Assembly (NCBI GenBank): GCA_002419285.1
Contig: DIFU01000057.1
Span: 1 to 8,177 of the forward strand
Direction: 5' to 3'
Source of the DNA: Prolixibacteraceae bacterium UBA5740
Lineage (GTDB): Bacteria > Bacteroidota > Bacteroidia > Bacteroidales > Prolixibacteraceae
Length of the DNA: 8,177 nt
Under the pieces are notes generated by a model. It did not search any database, had not been told where the DNA came from, and was given only the letters and a program-made list of their open reading frames with translations. Below, piece by piece: positions 1-5,103 of the stretch; position 1 is the stretch's first letter, and each line of letters begins with the position of its first letter. A program made the translations under genes and the position numbers.

Positions 1-1
1 T

Positions 2-493
2 AAAAACAGCCGGGGGCTCTGGTATTCAAACAACTACGAAAAGCACAGGAATATGATCATGACTGAATCAGACATGATCGGAATTCTCGAAGAATATGAC
101 GCCATACTGCCAGTTCCGCGTAAATTCAGGTATTCCATTGAGAAACATTATCGAAAATATCACGACAAGGCTGATCTCGAACTGGTCCGGCAAATCCTTG
201 CTGACCGGCATCCTGATTATCTGGATTCCTTCGACCAAACGCTGAAGTCGGATAAGCTTTATGCAAACAATATGTTCATGTTAAAGAGCGAGCATTTCCA
301 AAGCTTCATGGAATGGTGGTTTGACATCTTGTTTCGGTTTGAGGAGCAAACTCCACTTGAAAAATATACCGGATATCAGCAGCGAATCTTTGGTTTCATG
401 GCAGAAAGGCTCCTGACGGTCTGGTTCAGCCATCAGAAACTGAAGGTGAAGGAGCTTCCCCTGCTCTATTTTAAGCGCTTGAAATACAATTAA
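2..493 (+). CDS. DUF4422 glycosyltransferase-like protein, C-terminal part (5' end outside window)
   Basis: The frame is open from the left edge (first full codon at base 2) to TAA at 491-493, giving 163 visible residues. The ATG at 53 lies inside the domain and is probably not the real start. The sequence matches from memory the C-terminal half of DUF4422 proteins, found in capsule and exopolysaccharide loci and regarded as glycosyltransferases. Recognisable stretches are YDAILPVPRKF followed by HYRKYH, DLELVRQIL, NMFMLKSEHFQSFMEWWFDI, and YQQRIFGFMAERLLTVW. Full-length members are about 250 residues, so roughly the first third is missing. There is no signal peptide or membrane segment in the visible part, so a cytoplasmic role in surface-polysaccharide assembly is inferred. 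The acceptor and donor sugars cannot be read. mnmE follows after 120 bp with its own promoter, so this is probably the last gene of a polysaccharide cluster lying to the left. Confidence 0.85.
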   Translation, partial: KNSRGLWYSNNYEKHRNMIMTESDMIGILEEYDAILPVPRKFRYSIEKHYRKYHDKADLELVRQILADRHPDYLDSFDQTLKSDKLYANNMFMLKSEHFQSFMEWWFDILFRFEEQTPLEKYTGYQQRIFGFMAERLLTVWFSHQKLKVKELPLLYFKRLKYN

Positions 494-556
494 TCCGAGT
501 TTAATATATCTGACTACATTCTATACAATTTTCCTTCAAACGGTTACAATCATCCT

Positions 557-588
557 GTTTCAAAGCAAAAGATAACTTAGTACCTTTG
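557..588 (+). promoter_or_regulatory. Bacteroidota-type promoter for mnmE
   Basis: TACCTTTG at 581-588 is a perfect match to the Bacteroidota -7 consensus TAnnTTTG and lies 25 bp before the mnmE ATG. The expected -33 TTG position (about 558-561) holds TTTC, a weak match. Transcription would start near 593-597, leaving a short leader without a Shine-Dalgarno sequence, as is common in this phylum. Confidence 0.55.
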
Positions 589-613
589 TCCAACAGGTTT
601 GAAATGAAATTCC

Positions 614-2008
614 ATGTACGATCCTTCCACCATTTGTGCCATATCGACACCTCCCGGAACCGGAGGCATTGCTGTTATCCGGTGTTCAGGTGAAAAATCT
701 TTTGAAATTACGGATTCAATTTTCTCCCCGTATGCCAAAGGAAAGCGACTGATGTCACAGCCAGCGAATACCCTTTTGGTAGGCACAATCATCGGTGAAT
801 CAGGGATTATCGACGAGGTTGTAGTTAGTGTTTTCAGGGCACCTCATTCATTTACAGGTGAAGATATTGTCGAGATTTCGTGCCATGGATCAGGCTATAT
901 CCAGCAATTCATCTTACAGTTGCTGATTTCGAAAGGAGCACGGATGGCTTTGCCAGGTGAATTTACCCAACGGGCTTTTCTTAATGGAAAAATGGACTTA
1001 AGCCAGGCTGAAGCTGTTGCTGATTTGATAGCATCGACCACCTCGGCATCGCATAAAATTGCGCTGAAGCAAATGCGGGGTGGCTTTTCGCAAGAGATAA
1101 GGAACCTGCGGGAACAGCTGGTGAAATTCACGGCCCTGATCGAGCTGGAGCTCGATTTCAGTGAGGAGGATGTTGAATTTGCAGATCGGACTGCCTTGAA
1201 GAAGCTGGTTACCGAGATAGAAAGTCTCATCAGGAAACTCGTCGAATCGTTCCGGCTCGGGAATGCCATCAAGAATGGTATCCCGGTCGTAATTGCAGGC
1301 GAAACCAATGTCGGAAAAAGTACCCTGCTGAATGCTCTTCTCAACGAGGAAAAAGCCATTGTGAGTGATATACATGGAACTACACGCGACGTGATTGAAG
1401 ATGTGGTCAATATTCATGGCACGGCCTTCCGGTTTTTCGATACGGCAGGGATACGTGAAACCCAGGACGCCATTGAAAATCTGGGCATAGAAAGAACCTT
1501 TGATAAATTGCGACTGGCTGAAATTATTCTGTTGGTAGTGGACATGACCAATCCACTCAGGCTCATTCTTGAAAGGATTCAAAAAATCAGGGATAAGGTC
1601 GAAAACCAGCATCTGATCATTGTTGCCAACAAAACTGACCAGGGCGACCAGGATACCATGCAGTCTCTGAAAAATATTGAATTAGGCAATAATGAGGACC
1701 TGGTATTTATCTCGGCCAAGAGCAGGTCCAACCTCGATGAACTGATCTCGTGCATGCAGGCAACCTTGTCAATTAACCAACTGAGTAACGAAGATGTGAT
1801 AGTGACAAACCTGAGGCATTATGAGGCGCTCACCCATGCCCACAGTGCTATACTGAGAGTTCACGAAGGACTTGAAATCCCCATTTCAGGGGATCTTCTG
1901 GCCCAGGACATACGGGAGTGCCTGCATTATCTGGGCAGCATTGTAGGCGATGTCACGGAAGATGAAGTTTTAGGATATATTTTCAAGAATTTCTGCATCG
2001 GAAAGTAA
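614..2008 (+). CDS. mnmE: MnmE (TrmE), tRNA uridine-34 modification GTPase
   Basis: A complete 464-residue MnmE, the usual length. With MnmG it installs the (carboxymethyl)aminomethyl group at C5 of the wobble uridine of certain tRNAs, using a folate-derived one-carbon unit and GTP hydrolysis, in the cytoplasm. The N-terminal folate-binding domain starts STICAISTPPGTGGIAVIR. A conserved segment GEFTQRAFLNGKMDLSQAEA leads into the helical domain. The inserted Ras-like G domain shows G1 GETNVGKST (229-237), G2 GTTRD (255-259), G3 DTAG (276-279) and G4 NKTD (339-342). The protein ends in the diagnostic C-terminal CIGK, whose Cys461 is the conserved catalytic cysteine. The ATG at 614 gives the canonical N-terminus; the ATG at 604 is out of frame. 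No terminator is visible after the stop. A truncated ABC-transporter gene faces it immediately downstream. Confidence 0.97.
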   Translation: MYDPSTICAISTPPGTGGIAVIRCSGEKSFEITDSIFSPYAKGKRLMSQPANTLLVGTIIGESGIIDEVVVSVFRAPHSFTGEDIVEISCHGSGYIQQFILQLLISKGARMALPGEFTQRAFLNGKMDLSQAEAVADLIASTTSASHKIALKQMRGGFSQEIRNLREQLVKFTALIELELDFSEEDVEFADRTALKKLVTEIESLIRKLVESFRLGNAIKNGIPVVIAGETNVGKSTLLNALLNEEKAIVSDIHGTTRDVIEDVVNIHGTAFRFFDTAGIRETQDAIENLGIERTFDKLRLAEIILLVVDMTNPLRLILERIQKIRDKVENQHLIIVANKTDQGDQDTMQSLKNIELGNNEDLVFISAKSRSNLDELISCMQATLSINQLSNEDVIVTNLRHYEALTHAHSAILRVHEGLEIPISGDLLAQDIRECLHYLGSIVGDVTEDEVLGYIFKNFCIGK

Positions 2009-2041
2009 CGATACACGGCTGAAATCCCTTCTTTCTCCTCT

Positions 2042-2122
2042 CATATGACTAATGGTAGCAAGGGTAAGTGCAGCAATGATCAGCCACTTTTGCGGTTTCA
2101 AATACTTCCATAAAATTTTCAT
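2042..2122 (-). pseudogene. 5' remnant of an MsbA-like ABC exporter gene
   Basis: Reading leftward from an ATG at 2122, the translation begins MKILWKYLKPQKWLI, continues with a hydrophobic run (IAALTLATIS) and ends around HM. This resembles the extreme N-terminus of Bacteroidota homodimeric ABC exporters (permease fused to ATPase), which typically open with a W-(K/R)-YLKP-(Y/H)-KW motif and the first transmembrane helix. After about 27 codons the resemblance stops. The frame goes on through low-information sequence and then antisense through the end of mnmE, ending near 1970. The remaining ~550 residues of an exporter are absent, so this is a broken gene, probably left by a deletion or insertion whose edge lies near the mnmE stop (about 2009-2045). 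The family identification rests on a short match and could be wrong. An assembly join is another possibility. Confidence 0.5.
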
Positions 2123-2201
2123 GTGATTTGCCGTATCAAAAAGTGAACCAATATGCTGGAGACTGAATCGAATCCTAATGGCTTTGGTACCGGTTCGCAC
2201 A

Positions 2202-2257
2202 TTGTATAGTTCTTGTATAGTTCTTGTATAGTTCTTGTATAGTGACTTACTATACAA
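2202..2257. repeat. 11-bp tandem repeat block with an inverted copy
   Basis: Three perfect 11-bp units TTGTATAGTTC (2202-2212, 2213-2223, 2224-2234) are followed by a fourth unit keeping the 9-bp core TTGTATAGT (2235-2243). After the 5-bp spacer GACTT comes the exact inverted core ACTATACAA (2249-2257). There are thus four direct cores with an 11-bp period, about one helical turn, and one palindromic pair. The block lies about 80 bp upstream of the ABC remnant's start codon and downstream of the PspC-domain gene on the same strand. A period of 11 bp is not a multiple of three, so it is not a coding repeat. It could be an operator array, an iteron or arm-type recombination site, or slippage expansion of one site. 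No protein is assigned. Confidence 0.85.
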
Positions 2258-2360
2258 TAAGTAAAGCACTGGTATATAACAAGTATCCAATGTACGAGTC
2301 GGTATGAGCCCTAATCTGTCATTAAGGCATGATAAAAAGGTACTGGGGGCAGGAAGTTCC

Positions 2361-2510
2361 CTATTTGGAGAACATCTTTACAAGCCAAAGAATCAAATAA
2401 AGGCCCAGTCCTGCGCCAAAAAGAAAAACACCTACCACAAATGCAATCCGGATAAACGTTACGTTCCATCCGAGTTTTTCGCTAAGCCAGGCTGATACTC
2501 CTAAAATCAT
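2361..2510 (-). CDS. PspC-domain membrane microprotein (49 aa)
   Basis: A short gene runs from ATG at 2510 to TAG at 2363-2361. The protein begins MILGVSAWLSEKLGWN, continues with VTFIRIAFVVG and a hydrophobic segment rich in F, G and L (about residues 18-44), and ends KMFSK. This is the PspC-domain pattern: a short amphipathic GV-x-x-(W/L)-(A/S)-EKLG segment, then the conserved (F/V)-(I/V)-R-(I/L)-x-F and one membrane helix. PspC domains are found in phage-shock and envelope-stress proteins and in many single-domain Bacteroidota proteins of unknown role. This one contains little more than the core and lacks the usual N-terminal basic lead-in. A perfect -7 element lies 38 bp upstream of the start codon, supporting real expression. 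It diverges from the DUF1801 gene. No toast_rack, PadR or pspA-like partner gene is in view. Confidence 0.75.
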   Translation of the reverse strand: MILGVSAWLSEKLGWNVTFIRIAFVVGVFLFGAGLGLYLILWLVKMFSK

Positions 2511-2547
2511 ATGATTACTTTTTAAAATTTCTGATTGAGCGTTTAGC

Positions 2548-2555
2548 CAAATGTA
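2548..2555 (-). promoter_or_regulatory. -7 element for the PspC-domain gene
   Basis: On the minus strand, 2555 to 2548 reads TACATTTG, a perfect match to the TAnnTTTG consensus. It would place the transcription start near 2541 and a leader of about 30 nt before the ATG at 2510. No clear TTG is present at the expected -33 distance, where the sequence is A/T-rich. Confidence 0.45.
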
Positions 2556-2590
2556 GGAAAAAAAGTGATTCCCGATTTTTATGTACCTTC

Positions 2591-2621
2591 TTGAATTTAG
2601 TTAATCAAAATCGTACATTCG
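2591..2621 (+). promoter_or_regulatory. Candidate promoter for the DUF1801 gene
   Basis: TTG at 2591-2593 and TACATTCG at 2614-2621 are separated by 20 bp. The second box matches TAnnTTTG except at one position. The start codon at 2649 lies 27 bp downstream of the box. It overlaps the upstream side of the divergent PspC-gene promoter, so the two could influence each other. Confidence 0.35.
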
Positions 2622-2648
2622 GAATATTATTTCTTATAAGATTTTTTT

Positions 2649-3071
2649 ATGGCTGAATTGAAGACAAAAGTTACGGCTGATGATGTCCTTGAATTTATAA
2701 ACACCTATGCTGACACCGAGCAAAAACGAAACGACAGCTATGAATTGCTCAAGATCATGCAAGATTTTACTGGCTTTGAACCCAAAATGTGGGGTGCATC
2801 TATCATTGGATTTGGCAGTTACCATTATAAATCGGAAAGAAGCCGGCAGGAAGGCGATTGGCCCTTGGTCGGATTTTCTCCCCGTAAAGCAGCCATTTCT
2901 TTATATGTTTTCACTGGTGCCCCGGAACACGAATACCTTCTGAAGGATCTGGGCAAGTTTAAGATGGGCAAGGCTTGCATCTATGTTAAAAGACTGTCAG
3001 ACATCGACGTGGAGTCTCTTAAAAGGATGATGAAGGTAACTATCGACTTTTTGCATGCCAAATATGGGTGA
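2649..3071 (+). CDS. DUF1801 domain protein
   Basis: A complete 140-residue protein of the DUF1801 (YdhG-like) family. The conserved core is PKMWGASIIGFGSYHYK (45-61), followed by EGDWPLVGFSPRKAAISLYV (68-87) and a C-terminal GKFKMGKACIYVKRLSDID segment. Preceding these is the usual N-terminal helix pair with EQKRNDSYELLKIM. The fold is small and soluble, with no signal peptide or membrane helix, so it is probably cytoplasmic. The biochemical function of the family is not established to my knowledge. Length and N-terminus (MAELKTKV) match stand-alone relatives as I remember them, supporting the ATG at 2649. It is monocistronic: the neighbour on the left diverges and the one on the right (ohrR) converges with a gap of 104 bp. 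Confidence 0.85.
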   Translation: MAELKTKVTADDVLEFINTYADTEQKRNDSYELLKIMQDFTGFEPKMWGASIIGFGSYHYKSERSRQEGDWPLVGFSPRKAAISLYVFTGAPEHEYLLKDLGKFKMGKACIYVKRLSDIDVESLKRMMKVTIDFLHAKYG

Positions 3072-3129
3072 ATCTAAAACAAACTTCACAAAGAGATCTC
3101 CTGGAATCTTAAAAGTCTGGTTGATGGGG

Positions 3130-3172
3130 AGTTCCTAAAGCATGATGGAATTTTTAATCAGGAACTTTTATT
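3130..3172 (+). terminator. Weak intrinsic terminator candidate between convergent genes
   Basis: AGTTCCT (3130-3136) and AGGAACT (3160-3166) form a 7-bp stem around a 23-nt loop, followed on the + strand by TTTATT. It lies between the convergent DUF1801 and ohrR genes. The long loop and modest GC content make this weak. Confidence 0.3.
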
Positions 3173-3175
3173 GGT

Positions 3176-3616
3176 TCACTGATCCAAAAACCGGATGATG
3201 GAATTTAAACTATCCTTGAGACGCACTAATTCATCCTTGTCCAAATTGCTCGCTGCAAGCCGAGTCACCAGCGATTCAGGAATACGTGCAGCTTCCTCCT
3301 GCATTTTCCTGCCTTTTGCAGTGAGCTGAACGATAACTTTCCTTTCGTCTTCGTCACTTCGCTTTCGCATAATGATGCCCTGTTGCTCCATTCTTTTCAA
3401 GAGCGGGGTGACTGTGTTTGTATTTAGGATCAGCTTGCGGGCAATATCATTCACCGTCAGGTTGTCTTCCTCCCATAAAACCATCAGCACCAGGTATTGG
3501 GGATAGGTAATTCCTAGCCGGTCAAGGTGTGGCTGATATTCCCTGATTATTAAACGCGATGCCGCATAAACTGGAAAACAGAGTTGGTTTTCGAGTTTTA
3601 ATTGTTCGTATGCCAT
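3176..3616 (-). CDS. ohrR: OhrR-type organic peroxide-sensing MarR repressor
   Basis: A 146-residue MarR-family regulator closely resembling Bacillus subtilis OhrR. It has KLENQLCFPVYAASR with the peroxide-sensing Cys13 (equivalent to Cys15) and Tyr17, Tyr27 and Tyr38 at the positions of the tyrosines that hydrogen-bond that cysteine. The winged helix spans about residues 53-92 (LTVNDIARKL, NTNTVTPLLKRMEQQG, then the wing RKRSDEDER). There is no second conserved cysteine near the C-terminus, so it looks like the one-cysteine class, in which oxidation followed by a mixed disulfide with a low-molecular-weight thiol or overoxidation releases DNA. It lies 72 bp downstream of gpx on the same strand, so it is probably cotranscribed. 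Twin palindromes at the gpx promoter are its likely operators, giving autoregulation. No ohr gene is visible. The start lacks a Shine-Dalgarno sequence. Confidence 0.92.
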   Translation of the reverse strand: MAYEQLKLENQLCFPVYAASRLIIREYQPHLDRLGITYPQYLVLMVLWEEDNLTVNDIARKLILNTNTVTPLLKRMEQQGIIMRKRSDEDERKVIVQLTAKGRKMQEEAARIPESLVTRLAASNLDKDELVRLKDSLNSIIRFLDQ

Positions 3617-3639
3617 ATCATTTGATTTACATGTTATGA

Positions 3640-3675
3640 CGACAGGATGCCTTGTTTATACGAACCATCCTGTCG
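3640..3675 (-). repeat. Inverted repeat (hairpin) in the gpx-ohrR spacer
   Basis: CGACAGGATG (3640-3649) and CATCCTGTCG (3666-3675) are perfect 10-bp inverted arms around a 16-nt loop. They occupy half of the 72-bp spacer between gpx and ohrR. On the minus strand no T-run follows the distal arm, so it is not a classic terminator. It may be an mRNA-stability or processing hairpin that sets the ratio of the two products, or a protein-binding site. Confidence 0.6.
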
Positions 3676-3688
3676 CCGCTAATTGATA

Positions 3689-4195
3689 TTACCCAATTTT
3701 CAATGCCCTGATGATGTCTTTCTCCATCTTTTCAGGTTTCGTGTAGGGAGAGAAACGTTTTAAGGGTTTACCTTCCGAATCGATCAGGAACTTGGTGAAA
3801 TTCCACTTCACCCGGTTTCCAAAGGTTCCTTTCAACTCCTTCTTAAGATACTGATACAAGGGATGGGCAGTTTCACCATTGACATCCACCTTGGCAAACA
3901 TCGGGAATGAAACACCATAGTTGATCAGGCATCCCTCTGAAATCGAACTTTCATCTCCCGGTTCCTGGTTGGCAAACTGGTTGCATGGGAAACCAAGAAT
4001 TACCAATCCTTTGTCCTTGTAAGTTTTGTAAAGCTTCTCCAGTCCTTCGTATTGTGGCGTAAGACCACATTTGCTGGCCGTATTCACAACAAGAACAGTT
4101 TTCCCTTTAAAACTTTCCATGCTTACTTTCTTTCCCTGCAGGCTCATTGCCTCAAAATCATAAAATCTGTTTTCCATTTTCTTATTCATTATCAT
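3689..4195 (-). CDS. gpx: Cysteine-type glutathione peroxidase (probably thioredoxin-dependent)
   Basis: A 168-residue Gpx with the peroxidatic cysteine in NTASKCGLTPQYEGL (Cys43, codon TGT, so not selenocysteine). Gln77 lies in GFPCNQFANQEPG, and Trp131-Asn132 lie in VKWNFTKFL, completing the catalytic tetrad. Cys89 in the segment GCLINYGVSFPMF sits where the resolving cysteine of thioredoxin-dependent Gpx proteins is found, so reduction by thioredoxin rather than glutathione is inferred. It reduces hydrogen peroxide and organic hydroperoxides. No signal peptide is present, so it is cytoplasmic. The start is ambiguous: ATG codons at 4195, 4189 and 4177 are in frame. The family usually begins close to MENRFYDF, favouring 4177, while the promoter position permits all three. 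It is the first gene of a gpx-ohrR unit under a promoter covered by two palindromic operators. Confidence 0.94.
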   Translation of the reverse strand: MIMNKKMENRFYDFEAMSLQGKKVSMESFKGKTVLVVNTASKCGLTPQYEGLEKLYKTYKDKGLVILGFPCNQFANQEPGDESSISEGCLINYGVSFPMFAKVDVNGETAHPLYQYLKKELKGTFGNRVKWNFTKFLIDSEGKPLKRFSPYTKPEKMEKDIIRALKIG

Positions 4196-4201
4196 TCGCG
4201 A

Positions 4202-4223
4202 TTATATCGTTTGCGATACAAAT
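4202..4223. promoter_or_regulatory. Putative OhrR operator 1 (promoter-proximal)
   Basis: The imperfect palindrome TATCGTTTGCGATA (4205-4218) has 5-bp arms TATCG/CGATA. It sits inside a 22-bp segment nearly identical to the one at 4238-4259 (flanks TTA on the left and CAAAT on the right in both). It overlaps the downstream part of the gpx -7 box and the predicted transcription start. Confidence 0.65.
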
Positions 4224-4248
4224 ATAGGTATTCTTATTTATATCGCAA
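4219..4248 (-). promoter_or_regulatory. gpx-ohrR promoter
   Basis: On the minus strand TTG (4248-4246) is followed after 19 bp by TATATTTG (4226-4219), a perfect TAnnTTTG -7 box. Transcription would start about 4212-4215. The TTG is in the centre of operator 2 and the -7 box overlaps the edge of operator 1, so bound repressor would block both core promoter elements. Confidence 0.65.
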
Positions 4249-4259
4249 GCGATACAAAT
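4238..4259. promoter_or_regulatory. Putative OhrR operator 2 (promoter-distal)
   Basis: TATCGCAAGCGATA (4241-4254) has perfect 6-bp arms TATCGC/GCGATA around AA. The 22-bp segment matches operator 1 except at the central bases. The two centres are 36 bp apart with 14 bp between the segments. A MarR-type dimer site is the natural reading, given ohrR in the same transcription unit. Confidence 0.65.
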
Positions 4260-4351
4260 GAATTATTTTGTGTTTTCTCCCATTTGATCATGAAGTTTTA
4301 ATTTCGATTAAGAAGACCTGGAGAATCAATGTTATAATTAATCCTATGTTT

Positions 4352-4380
4352 TTGGGTTTGGTTGATTATCTTTACTTTCG
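4352..4380 (+). promoter_or_regulatory. Candidate promoter for the methyltransferase gene
   Basis: TTG (4352-4354) and TACTTTCG (4373-4380) are separated by 18 bp; the second box matches TAnnTTTG except at one position. The ATG at 4402 lies 21 bp further on, implying a very short leader. It is about 90 bp from the nearer OhrR operator, so shared control is not obvious. Confidence 0.4.
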
Positions 4381-4401
4381 CAGTACCAATATTCAACTTC
4401 C

Positions 4402-5052
4402 ATGAGCAAAAAGTTATACCCCGATTCTAAAATTGAGCTGACCACAACCATTGCCCGCCATTATGATTCAATCATGAATTTGGTGACATTTGGGAAATAC
4501 CATAGCTTCATCAACAGAGCGATCGGCTTGATCGAATTGCAACCCGGATTCAGGATTCTGGACATGGGATGCGGTACCGGCCGGAATGCTGCCTTGTTAA
4601 AGGAAAGAATGGACATAGGAAGCCACCTGACCGGTATAGATATTTCACCCCAAATGGAAAAACAGTTTCTTGACCGCTTTTCGGGCGATGACCGGTTTAA
4701 GTTTATCTCACAGCGCATTGATGTTCCGTTTGAACTTGGAATCACTTACGACGTGGTTCTGATCAGCTTCGTCATTCACGGATTTCCACAGGAGGTCAGG
4801 AGAAAAATCCTGCAAAATGCAATCGATCATCTGGCGGTTGGCGGAAGGCTATATATTCTCGATTACAATGAATTTGATATGGCCAGGATGCCGGCACACC
4901 ACCGGTTCATTTTCAAGGCTGTGGAATGTAAATATGCCTTTGATTTTCTAAATTATGACTGGAAATCAATTTTAAAGGAGTATGGTTTGGATGACTACAC
5001 CTCACAACTATTTTATAATCAATACGTGAGACTCTTGTCAGCCCGTAAATAG
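4402..5052 (+). CDS. UbiE-like class I SAM-dependent methyltransferase
   Basis: A 216-residue Rossmann-fold methyltransferase. Motif I is ILDMGCGTGRN (about 52-62), the acidic residue ending strand 2 is Asp80 in GIDIS, and a motif like VGGRLYILDYNEFD lies near residue 150. The N-terminal ARHYDSIMNLVTFGKYHSFI resembles the YDxxM-x-LxTFG-x-Y opening of UbiE/MenG-like enzymes and their relatives. The C-terminal part differs enough that a quinone substrate is not assured. No signal peptide is present, so it is cytoplasmic. The ATG at 4402 gives a compact N-terminus and fits the promoter just upstream. It stands alone: gpx diverges on the left and hemF converges on the right with a gap of 51 bp. 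No quinone biosynthesis genes are nearby, so the substrate is unknown. Confidence 0.85.
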   Translation: MSKKLYPDSKIELTTTIARHYDSIMNLVTFGKYHSFINRAIGLIELQPGFRILDMGCGTGRNAALLKERMDIGSHLTGIDISPQMEKQFLDRFSGDDRFKFISQRIDVPFELGITYDVVLISFVIHGFPQEVRRKILQNAIDHLAVGGRLYILDYNEFDMARMPAHHRFIFKAVECKYAFDFLNYDWKSILKEYGLDDYTSQLFYNQYVRLLSARK

Positions 5053-5103
5053 GTAGTGCCTTCACTTAACAAGAAAGCAAATGTGAAGATTGCATGGTTT
5101 GGA

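Noticed and set aside
895..1612. Long open frames on the minus strand inside mnmE
   Set aside because: They lie wholly antisense to an unmistakable MnmE, have low-complexity Ser/Arg or Phe-rich translations and no family resemblance.
2202..2257. CRISPR array
   Set aside because: The units are 11 bp, directly abutting and without spacers, and no cas genes are present.
1970..2290. A single 106-codon minus-strand gene covering repeats, ABC start and mnmE end
   Set aside because: The upstream part translates the 11-bp repeats out of phase and the downstream part is antisense mnmE. Only the middle segment starting at 2122 resembles a protein, so it is annotated as a remnant.
2304..2495. Plus-strand 63-codon frame
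   Set aside because: It is the shadow of the PspC-domain gene, which is on the minus strand with a clear domain pattern and promoter box.
4060..4080. Selenocysteine-type glutathione peroxidase
   Set aside because: The catalytic codon is TGT (Cys), with no in-frame TGA.
5060..5088. Inverted repeat CTTCAC/GTGAAG as a terminator between the methyltransferase and hemF
   Set aside because: It has only a 6-bp stem with a 17-nt loop and no T-run on either strand.
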